From: Acinetobacter pittii ATCC 19004 = CIP 70.29
GTDB taxonomy: Bacteria > Pseudomonadota > Gammaproteobacteria > Pseudomonadales > Moraxellaceae
Direction of reading: 5' to 3'
DNA length: 53,389 nt
Assembly: GCF_000369045.1 (NCBI RefSeq)
Contig: NZ_KB849789.1
Coordinates: 19,715 to 73,103 of the forward strand
This document shows, piece by piece, positions 46,982 through 53,389 of this stretch. Below the pieces are notes generated by a model. That model searched no databases, was not told the origin of the DNA, and worked only from the letters and a program-made list of their open reading frames with translations. The first letter of the stretch is position 1. The number at the start of each line of letters is the position of its first letter. The translations under genes and the position numbers were made by a program.

Positions 46982-47010
46982 AAACAACAAGAATTTATAA
47001 CGGTAAAACT

Positions 47011-47562
47011 ATGCCAACTTTAGAAAGATCTTCCAAAAAATTACAGGTTGTTCAAACTGCCATCCAACTTTTTACCACGCATGGATTTCACAATGCAGGG
47101 GTAGACCTGATTATTAAAAAATCCAAAATTCCAAAAGCCACGTTTTATAACTACTTTCACTCGAAAGAACGTCTTGTTGAAATGTGTTTAATCTTTCAAA
47201 AAAGCCGACTCAAAGAAGAAGTACTAGCAATTGTCTATTCACACCGCTACCCAACCGCAGCCGATAAACTCAAAGAAATTGTCCGTTTACATGTCGATGT
47301 AAATAGCCTTTACCATCTTTTGTTTAAAGCCATTTTTGAATTAAAACTGCTTTATCCTCGGGCTTACCGCATGGCAGTTGAATACCGAAAATGGCTATTG
47401 AAAGAAATTTTTGATTTAGTTTTTAGTCTGGAAACTAACAAACTCAAACCCGATGCCAACATGGTTTTAAACTTAATTGATGGCTTGATGCTACAGGTTT
47501 TAAGTTCAAATCGTGTGGATGAACGGGATGTGGTGTTGGAGAGGTTTTGGGGGAGGGCTTAG
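47011..47562 (+). CDS. TetR-family regulator downstream of C4-like RNA
   Basis: 183 residues. The HTH is in HGFHNAGVDLIIKKSKIPKATFYNYFHSKERLVE (about residues 25-58), followed by a helical ligand domain. I chose ATG 47011 (PTLERSSKKLQVVQTAIQLF). A GTG at 46906 is in frame and would add 35 residues, but that segment overlaps leader structure. The 3' end overlaps the stop of the convergent nuclease gene by 4 bases. Confidence 0.82.
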   Translation: MPTLERSSKKLQVVQTAIQLFTTHGFHNAGVDLIIKKSKIPKATFYNYFHSKERLVEMCLIFQKSRLKEEVLAIVYSHRYPTAADKLKEIVRLHVDVNSLYHLLFKAIFELKLLYPRAYRMAVEYRKWLLKEIFDLVFSLETNKLKPDANMVLNLIDGLMLQVLSSNRVDERDVVLERFWGRA

Positions 47563-48854
47563 AACCGATCTATATATGACTTCTTTACCTTATTGGTAGA
47601 AGTAGGTTGAAAAGCAAATTGAGCTAAACCTAATTCTGTTAGTCTAATTTTCATTGTTTCTTGGGAAACGTTAAAAATTTCAGTCAAAGGTAAAATGATT
47701 CTTCTATAATTTTCAAAGTTACATGGTTGTGAGTCAATGTAGAGTGGTGAGAATCCTCTATTTCTGATGCCATAATGTTGTAAATAATAGTTTAAAGTTG
47801 CTTTTAACCGATTTTCAGGCAGTAGTAAGCAACCTGCAAAATAATTTGCTTGAAATTCTAGTCGATCAATATTTTGGGTAATTTCTATATCTACAGAGTG
47901 AGATTCCATAGCTGGTGAAAAGTTCTCTGAAATTATATATTTGCTATGGTTAAGAAAAATATGTGCTATTTCATGTGCTTTTGCAAAATTAATCTGATGT
48001 TGAGAAAAGAAGGTAGTTCCCAAAATAGTAATAGTTTTTAATTTAGTTTCTAGCTTACCAATAATATTGGGGTGTTCGGGAGTATCAATCTCAATAAGTT
48101 TATAACCTAGAGTATTTATTATTTCATTTAAATCTATCTCATCGTTTTTATAAAATTTATCAAATAAGTTTTCTGCAAGGATGCTTAACTCTTTTTTAGA
48201 TTTATAAGGGATAGTTTTAGAGTATGAATTTACACGGTGTTGTGTGAAGAATTCTTTTGGAGATACATCTTTCTGCAAAGAAAGGAAATCATAAATTAAA
48301 TCTTTTGGAATGCTTGTAAAGCGTAGGGGTGTTTGAATAAAGATATTCGTAGCAGAAATATCTTGGAAATTTTCTGAAGTGAGTGCATTACTTATGATTT
48401 CATCATTATTCTTTATTCTATTAATTGTTCTATTAAAGATAACTTCATGATTATCATTAGTGGTGATTTTCCATAGTCCTATATTTCTATTTTTTGCAAT
48501 TTTTAATGCTCCTTTTTGGAAGCCATTTTTAGTAATGCAGATAGCCTTAGTATTATGCTTTCCGACTTGACTAACTTTGGTTGAAAATTCCTCAATATCA
48601 TCAACAGGTACTTTTTTACCATAATCTTTACATTCAATAAGAATAACCAGAAATGGATCTTCTTGTTCAAAGAAGGAAACTTCAATAGCTACATCAAAGA
48701 TAATGTAGCCCTCTCTATCCTTTGAATAGTACTTTTTCTGTTTGTAAATTTTAGCTTGATTAGGGTTAATGCCTAAGTAACCCTTTCTGAGTAGGATCGA
48801 GAAATAATCAAAAACAAAATTTTCAAAAGCGTCGCCTTTCTTTTTAGTATTCAT
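47559..48854 (-). CDS. Mrr-like nuclease domain fused to ImmA/IrrE metallopeptidase
   Basis: 431 residues. The N-terminal ~130 residues form an Mrr/PD-(D/E)XK-like nuclease domain with Asp54 (IIFDVAIE) and the Glu74-Cys-Lys76 motif (LVILIECKDYGKK). The C-terminal part, from about residue 225, is an ImmA/IrrE peptidase with HEIAH (about 294-298) followed by FQANYFAGCLLLP. ImmA-type peptidases cleave repressors in mobile elements, and Mrr-type domains cut modified DNA, so a role in defence or element control is plausible but unproven. The base composition is AT-rich, suggesting acquisition. It is convergent with the TetR gene, and the stops overlap. Confidence 0.8.
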   Translation of the reverse strand: MNTKKKGDAFENFVFDYFSILLRKGYLGINPNQAKIYKQKKYYSKDREGYIIFDVAIEVSFFEQEDPFLVILIECKDYGKKVPVDDIEEFSTKVSQVGKHNTKAICITKNGFQKGALKIAKNRNIGLWKITTNDNHEVIFNRTINRIKNNDEIISNALTSENFQDISATNIFIQTPLRFTSIPKDLIYDFLSLQKDVSPKEFFTQHRVNSYSKTIPYKSKKELSILAENLFDKFYKNDEIDLNEIINTLGYKLIEIDTPEHPNIIGKLETKLKTITILGTTFFSQHQINFAKAHEIAHIFLNHSKYIISENFSPAMESHSVDIEITQNIDRLEFQANYFAGCLLLPENRLKATLNYYLQHYGIRNRGFSPLYIDSQPCNFENYRRIILPLTEIFNVSQETMKIRLTELGLAQFAFQPTSTNKVKKSYIDRF

Positions 48855-48953
48855 GTATAAAAAAGAATTGAATTTTTTTAATCATATATAAAAATCAGTA
48901 GCTTGGCTATGTACTTAGAACAGCCTAAGACCTGATTAAGTGGAACCAAAACT

Positions 48954-49276
48954 TTTATAAAGAACTTCCATACTCCACATACCCATCTTCAATTGCAGGA
49001 ATAATCTCTACAAACTCAAAGTAGGGCACTGTACAAAATGCAGAGTCTCGAATCGCATCAATCACAAAATAATAATCTTGCAAAGATGTCGTCTCAAACA
49101 CAGCAATATCACTGGCTTTAGTGCTAAACGCTTCAACGTCATACCACCGAACTTTTACAGTCGGGTACATATCAAAAATAGGTTCAAGTTTCTGTGCACT
49201 AAACTCAGCCCGCTTTTCACGAGCTAAAGCCAACCAAGCAGGCAAAGCTCTTAAATGAATAAAAAAAGTATAGGTT
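48954..49276 (-). pseudogene. Darcynin-family gene without start (left copy of direct repeat)
   Basis: 323 bases matching the intact darcynin gene at 50411-50733 with no indels and about 13 differences (about 96% identity by eye). The coding body from codon 4 to the stop is intact, but the match ends just before the start codon; the first codon outside it is TAA, and no ATG or ribosome site remains. It could at most be translated from a weak internal TTG. It marks the left edge of an insertion. Confidence 0.85.
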
Positions 49277-49634
49277 TAGGGTATAATTTGAGAATATTTT
49301 AGAGATGACAGTTCGCATTAAAACATTTATGAAATACTTCTGCTAACAATATTATTTAGGTTGTTTTAATATTTAAAATAATTAATTAAAATGTAGTTTT
49401 TTTAAGCGCTTTTGTGATTTTTTTAAATGATTTTTAATTTTAATTTAATAATGATTTTATTGTTTTTTATTTGTAATTGATGTGGAGTGAGATATTTACT
49501 TATAGATTTACTATGTTAATCTATTTTGTGTTGTGGTGAGAATTATTTTATATTAATCATAATGAAAAAATTTAAAAAATTCTAATCATAATAAATATCT
49601 TACTAATTATTAAAAAGTATTATAGGAATAATAT
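49277..49634. other. AT-rich insert DNA upstream of unknown gene
   Basis: 358 bases, very AT-rich, with no gene seen. It begins exactly where the darcynin similarity stops and presumably holds the promoter of the following gene. Confidence 0.6.
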
Positions 49635-50237
49635 ATGACGAACTTCGTTAATGTTCTAAATGAAATGAAAGAGCACTACCAAAATAATATTAATAATGGT
49701 GTGGCAATACCATATTATCCTAATTTGGTTGAAGATTCTTTAGGTTTAATGGAGGCAACGAATAAGTATCTGGTCGCTGATGATAGTGAATTAGCAGATA
49801 ATTCTGTTCAAAGTAAATTGAATGATTTACAAAATCAAGCAAAGGATTTGTCTACAAATACTGCTTCAACTATCGAAGAAGAATTAAAAAAATCTGCTAA
49901 AGAGCTGAAAGACAGTGGTAATTCTGATAGTTCACAATCAAAATTTAAAGATAAACTGAATAAAATTAAAGAGGATGCTAAGAAGAAAGCAAATGATAAT
50001 ATTGAGAAGATTTTTGCAGAAGCAGAAAAAATCGGTAATACTTTTCCTGTAGCTCAAAACCTTATCATCGTTGCAGCACAAAAAATTAGTGATTTAATTA
50101 ATGATTTATTTACTAGGTTGGTTGATTATATTGTTAAAATTGTTTCGGACATTATTGTATGGATAAAAGGTGCTTGGGATTCTATTGTTAGTACTTTTAA
50201 TAATATTAAAACATGGATTTTAAATTGGTTTAAATAA
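49635..50237 (+). CDS. Unknown 200-residue protein with amphipathic Trp-rich C terminus
   Basis: I do not recognise this protein. The ATG follows AGGA at seven bases. Residues 1-55 are globular-looking, 60-135 form a charged Lys/Glu/Asp-rich, probably coiled-coil region, and 138-200 are strongly hydrophobic or amphipathic with several Trp (IIVWIKGAWDSIV, TWILNWFK). No signal peptide and no catalytic motif are seen. A membrane-interacting C terminus would suit a toxin or pore-forming protein, but that is only a guess. It has its own terminator and lies inside the DNA bracketed by the darcynin repeats. Confidence 0.75.
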   Translation: MTNFVNVLNEMKEHYQNNINNGVAIPYYPNLVEDSLGLMEATNKYLVADDSELADNSVQSKLNDLQNQAKDLSTNTASTIEEELKKSAKELKDSGNSDSSQSKFKDKLNKIKEDAKKKANDNIEKIFAEAEKIGNTFPVAQNLIIVAAQKISDLINDLFTRLVDYIVKIVSDIIVWIKGAWDSIVSTFNNIKTWILNWFK

Positions 50238-50251
50238 AATAACTTATTTAT

Positions 50252-50291
50252 AACAACACCATGACCCTGAAGTGGTAATGGTGTTGTTTGT
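50252..50291 (+). terminator. Terminator after the unknown gene
   Basis: An 11-bp stem AACAACACCAT/ATGGTGTTGTT with a 15-base loop, followed by a T-rich tail. Confidence 0.85.
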
Positions 50292-50411
50292 TTTCTAAAT
50301 TTTGTTTTTAATAAATTAAATTTTATATATTCTTACAAATTTTAAAAATTTATAGTAATTGTTTGAAATTGATATGTAATATCTATTTTTAATTAATTAG
50401 ACTAATAGAGT

Positions 50412-50741
50412 TTATAAAGAACTTTCATACTCCAGATACCCATCTTCAATTGCTGGAATAATCTCTACAAACTCAAAGTAGGGCACTGTACAAAACTCAG
50501 AGTCTCGAATCGCATCAATCACAAAATAATAATCTTGCAAAGATGTCGTCTCAAACACAGCAATATCACTGGCTTTAGTGCTAAATGCTTCAACGTCATA
50601 CCACCGAACTTTTACAGTCGGGTACTTCTCAAAAATAGGTTCAAGCTTTTGTGTACTAAACTCAGCCCGCTTTTCACGAGGTAACGCCAACCAAGCAGGC
50701 AAAGCTCTTAAATGAATAAAAAAAGTATAGGTTCTAGACAT
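50412..50741 (-). CDS. Darcynin family protein (intact copy)
   Basis: 109 residues, starting [28 protein letters not shown]. It fits the small Acinetobacter darcynin family, of unknown function and with a ferredoxin-like/ABM-type appearance. The ATG at 50741 has GGAG five bases upstream. The body from codon 4 onward is repeated at 48954-49276. It is divergent from the TetR gene at 50863, which may control it. Confidence 0.82.
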   Translation of the reverse strand: MSRTYTFFIHLRALPAWLALPREKRAEFSTQKLEPIFEKYPTVKVRWYDVEAFSTKASDIAVFETTSLQDYYFVIDAIRDSEFCTVPYFEFVEIIPAIEDGYLEYESSL

Positions 50742-50808
50742 AACCACTCCATGACTGGGCCGAGTTGTAGCTCAATTGAAAAGACAGCATTTACTTGTCA
50801 TATCAACA

Positions 50809-50838
50809 TGACTCAGTCAGTATATGAGTGATTACTCA
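50809..50838. promoter_or_regulatory. Two small palindromes between darcynin and TetR genes
   Basis: TGACTCAGTCA (50809-50819) and TGAGT-GATT-ACTCA (50825-50838), both symmetric, in the 121-base divergent region. They are likely regulator sites for the adjacent TetR protein. Confidence 0.5.
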
Positions 50839-50862
50839 CATTAAATACTCGCATTTCGACCC

Positions 50863-51462
50863 ATGTCAGAAACCCTCCCAGACCCACGTAAACGCCCACG
50901 TCAAGCACGATCAGTGGCTACCTTTGAAGCTATTTTAGAGGCGGCTGCTCGCATTTTGGAGTCTTTAGGCTTTGCTGGATTTAACACAAATGCCGTGGCT
51001 GAACTTGCTGGCGTAAGCATTGGTAGCCTATATCAATACTTTCCATCTAAAGAGGCTTTAATCGTCGAGTTAATTCGACGTGAACGCGCCAAGCTTTCAA
51101 CCCATATTGTTGAAGCCATACAGCAGCATGAAGCCGCAGACTTAAAAGAAAAATTAAAACTCATCATTCAGGCTGCTGTGCAACATCAATTGAGCCGTCC
51201 GCAGTTGGCACGAACTTTAGAGTTTGCTTCAGAACTGATTGGAAAAGATGTTGAGGAAAGCGTACTTCAACACGAACTTGAAACCATAATTTCTGACTTG
51301 TTTATATGTTCTGGTATTTCACATGAGCAGACAGCCGCACAAGATGTAATTGCGTTAAGTAAAGGAATGATTAACGCAGCAGGCATAGCAGGGGAAAGTG
51401 ATTTAAACCATTTACAGCAGCGAGTTGAAAAGGCTGTATTTAGTTATTTGGATCTGACGTAA
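50863..51462 (+). CDS. TetR-family regulator beside darcynin gene
   Basis: 199 residues. It starts SETLPDPRKRPRQARSVATFEAILEAAARILESLGFAGFNTNAVAELAGVSIGSLYQYFPSKEALI; the HTH is complete and typical. It is divergent from the darcynin gene, so autoregulation together with darcynin is probable. Confidence 0.9.
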   Translation: MSETLPDPRKRPRQARSVATFEAILEAAARILESLGFAGFNTNAVAELAGVSIGSLYQYFPSKEALIVELIRRERAKLSTHIVEAIQQHEAADLKEKLKLIIQAAVQHQLSRPQLARTLEFASELIGKDVEESVLQHELETIISDLFICSGISHEQTAAQDVIALSKGMINAAGIAGESDLNHLQQRVEKAVFSYLDLT

Positions 51463-51491
51463 TATTATTAATTTATGAATCTGTAGATATA

Positions 51492-51519
51492 AAAAAGGGC
51501 TGTTATTGGCATCCTTTTT
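51492..51519 (+). terminator. Weak terminator after TetR gene
   Basis: Stem AAAAAGG/CCTTTTT with a 14-base loop, 30 bases past the TetR stop. Confidence 0.5.
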
Positions 51520-51676
51520 CGCAAAATATATATTGTGTTTATAAAATAGATGGGGGAGTGTTTTTATTAATTTTATATGTTTTTAATCATATGTTTTAAA
51601 TTTATTTAAATTAATCATTATTGCTGCTTTTAAATAAATGATATATCTTTAATATATGATTTTTTAGAGTTTATAG

Positions 51677-51708
51677 CCTACCACTTCCCCAAGGGGTAGG
51701 TTTTTTTT
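51677..51708 (+). terminator. Intrinsic terminator in otherwise empty DNA
   Basis: Stem CCTACC/GGTAGG plus CTT/AAG (one mismatch) with a CCCC loop and eight T. No gene is seen in the 200 bases before it. The whole of 51520-51964 is AT-rich and appears non-coding, so the terminator may be left over from a lost gene. Confidence 0.8.
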
Positions 51709-51964
51709 ATTTAAAATTTTTACTATAGCTGTTGAGTTGTATAGTTTTATTAGGTTTTAAATTTGTGTGTTTAAAACTTATTTTTATAATTTAAATTTTA
51801 AAAAAATTAATTATTTAGTTAATGTTTTTAAAAAATAATCATTTTTCGCTTTATTTTTTTTTAAAGAAAATTATTCTGAAAATTATTTGTTTAATGTGTG
51901 GGGTTAATAATTTTTAAATAAGTTTTGGATTGTTTTAAAATATTTCAAGAGATTAGATCTTCTA

Positions 51965-52096
51965 ATGAGTAAATTGCCTCTTCCACACAATGATTTACAA
52001 CTTATAATCAAATCAGGTACAAAGTTTTTTATATATTTTTGTATTGCTTCTAGTTTATCAATATCACTCACAAAAGGGGTCGTAGTGACAGTTTAG
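51965..52096 (+). CDS. Short ORF, possible N-terminal remnant of HlyD-type adaptor
   Basis: 43 residues starting MSKLPLPHNDLQLIIKSGTKFF, then one hydrophobic stretch (FIYFCIASSLSISLT). A short polar start before a single membrane helix is how type I secretion adaptors begin, and the C-terminal part of such an adaptor follows in another frame. I see no clear ribosome site. Low confidence. Confidence 0.3.
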   Translation: MSKLPLPHNDLQLIIKSGTKFFIYFCIASSLSISLTKGVVVTV

Positions 52097-52563
52097 ACCG
52101 TGCAGTGTTCAGAGCACCAGTGCGTGGTGTCGTCAAAGAAATTGCGGTGACTACCCATGGTGGTGTTGTTCCACAAAACGGTAAATTGATGACGATTGTA
52201 CCGATTGATGAGCAACTGCTGATTGAAGCGCGTATTTTACCGCGTGACATTGCCTTTATTCGTCCGGGACAAGAAGCACTGGTTAAAATCACTGCCTATG
52301 ACTACTCAATTTATGGTGGTTTAAAAGGTAAGGTTACGGTTATTTCACCAGACACCATTCGTGATGAAGTGAAACAGGATCAATTCTATTATCGTGTTTA
52401 TATCCGCACTGATTCCGACAAACTTTACAATAAAGAAGGTAAAGCTTTTGGTATTACACCGGGTATGGTGGCAACAGTAGATATTCGTACTGGTCAAAAA
52501 ACAATACTCGATTACTTACTTAAACCATTTAATAAAGCCAAAGAAGCTTTGAGAGAAAGATAA
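52075..52563 (+). pseudogene. C-terminal remnant of a type I secretion HlyD/LapC-type adaptor
   Basis: The frame reads SDSLDRAVFRAPVRGVVKEI and continues through VVPQNGKLMTIVPIDEQLLIEARILPRD to ITPGMVATVDIRTGQKTILDYLLKP, then a TAA. This is the lipoyl/beta-barrel end of an HlyD-family membrane fusion protein; the coiled coil and membrane anchor are missing. No good start codon precedes it (a GTG at 52105 is the earliest). It lies just upstream of a BapA-type adhesin gene, whose export normally needs such an adaptor. Confidence 0.85.
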
Positions 52564-52571
52564 AAAATTAA

Positions 52572-52609
52572 ATCTATATAGCTTTTAAATATTTAAAAGC
52601 TATATAGAT
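52572..52609. terminator. 38-bp perfect palindrome after the adaptor remnant
   Basis: Two 19-base arms (ATCTATATAGCTTTTAAAT and its exact complement) meet without a spacer. It starts eight bases after the TAA. It can act as a hairpin terminator, though no U-run follows directly, and it could also bind a protein. From 52610 to 52938 the DNA is AT-rich and contains only the adhesin promoter region. Confidence 0.6.
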
Positions 52610-52938
52610 ATTAATAATAAAAATTTTTGTTTTAAATATGTGGTTTTTATTATTTATGTTTTAAAACATAAGAAAATTAAAACACTATTGTGAGTATTAT
52701 TTATTTATAAGTTTTTGAAAAACAATATTTATTATTTTAATTTTTTATTTGGTTAATAAACAAACTTATTTTTGTCACATTTTTCGTGACGTGATTCATG
52801 TTTATAATTTGTTTTTGCGTTGAGGTTGGCTTTTGTTTTCTCTAGTTTATTCCTTAATTTGGGCTCTTCTTATTTCAAAAAATAAGGGCTTTAAATTGGA
52901 TTGGTTTAATTAAATAATCCTGTACAAGGGGAATAAAT

Positions 52939-53389
52939 ATGTCAGAGATAAGGGTGGTTTCTAAGGAGAGTCATGAAACCTTAGAAATTACGACAAAGGA
53001 TACAGTCTCTCTTTCCGAAGCATCTGTTATTTTAATAAAAGTAAATAAAGATGATGTTTCCGAAATTAGACAAGATGGTCGAAATGCAATTATTACTTTA
53101 AAAAATGGTGAACAAATAGTAATAGTTGATTTTTTTAACGGTAGTAATTATTCAACTGATAATAGCTTAGTTTTTGAGGATAACAATCATAAATTAATTT
53201 GGGTACAATTTACTGATGCCAACGGGGCATTATTAGAAAATATTACTTATAGTTATATTGATAGTATAGAACCGCTTCTTTATCACGATGGAGTTGCATC
53301 TCCATGGGCGTGGTTATCTGTACCGCTAACCGCAGCAGGAATTTTGTGGTGGGCACATGATAGTGATGATAAAAATAATAATTTAAATA
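52939..53389 (+). CDS. bap: BapA-type giant surface adhesin, N-terminal part
   Basis: Open from ATG 52939 (AAGGGG seven bases upstream) to the window edge, 150 residues seen. It starts MSEIRVVSKESHETLEITTK and has the BapA-prefix pattern of beta-strands with KVNKDDVSEIRQDGRNAIITLKNGE, then a single hydrophobic stretch WAWLSVPLTAAGILWW before an acidic, Asn-rich segment. In the family this prefix precedes long Ig-like repeats and a type I secretion signal, giving a large biofilm protein. The rest lies outside the window, so size and subtype are unknown. Confidence 0.8.
   Translation, partial: MSEIRVVSKESHETLEITTKDTVSLSEASVILIKVNKDDVSEIRQDGRNAIITLKNGEQIVIVDFFNGSNYSTDNSLVFEDNNHKLIWVQFTDANGALLENITYSYIDSIEPLLYHDGVASPWAWLSVPLTAAGILWWAHDSDDKNNNLN

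Noticed and set aside
46906..47010. 35-residue N-terminal extension of the TetR protein from a GTG
   Set aside because: TetR proteins usually begin just before the HTH; the extension overlaps leader hairpins and lacks a ribosome site.
48954..50733. Insertion sequence flanked by target duplications
   Set aside because: The 323-bp repeats are far too long for target-site duplications, diverge by about 4%, and no transposase or terminal inverted repeats are present.

Overview
The window looks like chromosomal DNA of an Acinetobacter species, most likely of the calcoaceticus-baumannii complex. The reasons are low G+C, the FilE/FilF pair, a DcaP-type porin, a darcynin-family gene, a BapA-type adhesin start, and the MesX/MesD methionine synthase pair. 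All gene names rest on reading the translations by eye; no database search was run.

Layout. 1-2946 is the end of a fil (pilus-assembly-like) operon, with a Thr-Ala-Pro repeat in FilE. 2960-11132 is housekeeping: two Nudix hydrolases, gamma-carbonic anhydrase, TsaB, RsmJ, a membrane C13 peptidase overlapping S-formylglutathione hydrolase, DUF2218, Rpe and a HAD phosphatase. A strictly 12-bp-spaced array of DnaA-box-like 9-mers follows rpe. 11236-15319 is a copper/metal module (Cys/His-rich periplasmic protein, CopA, CopB, CDF transporter). 15398-15789 is a guanidine-II riboswitch and Gdx/SugE exporter. Then come ogt, argJ, nadA and a four-gene tRNA operon (Pro, Arg, His, Pro).

19531-20608 holds 14 exact 7-bp repeats and a 5'-truncated alcohol dehydrogenase. 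20712-25955 is a glutarate module (LysR regulator, GcdH, MFS carrier, CoA-transferase). 26040-27894 holds a VOC protein and a TetR/HPP pair sharing a 24-bp perfect palindrome. 27974-41389 is a large tricarballylate/tricarboxylate block: TcuA/TcuB dehydrogenase, MHS-type carrier, orphan binding protein, two paralogous LysR regulators, a TctC-TctB-TctA transporter, an AbrB-type membrane protein and an outer-membrane porin. Together these can take a tricarboxylate across both membranes and oxidise it. 41492-43228 is a LysE/LysR divergent pair. 43597-46324 is MesX-MesD (oxygen-dependent, folate- and B12-independent methionine synthesis) plus a flavin reductase.

From about 46.5 kb the DNA is accessory and more AT-rich. 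It contains a strong promoter and a highly folded RNA that resembles phage C4 antisense RNA, two tiny ORFs and a TetR gene. An Mrr-like nuclease/ImmA-IrrE fusion follows. A 323-bp darcynin-gene direct repeat (about 96% identical) brackets an AT-rich insert encoding an unknown 200-residue protein. The window ends with a TetR gene, a remnant of a type I secretion HlyD-type adaptor, and the start of a BapA-type giant adhesin that runs off the edge. The most novel-looking parts are the C4-like leader locus, the darcynin insertion and the 12-bp DnaA-box-like array.
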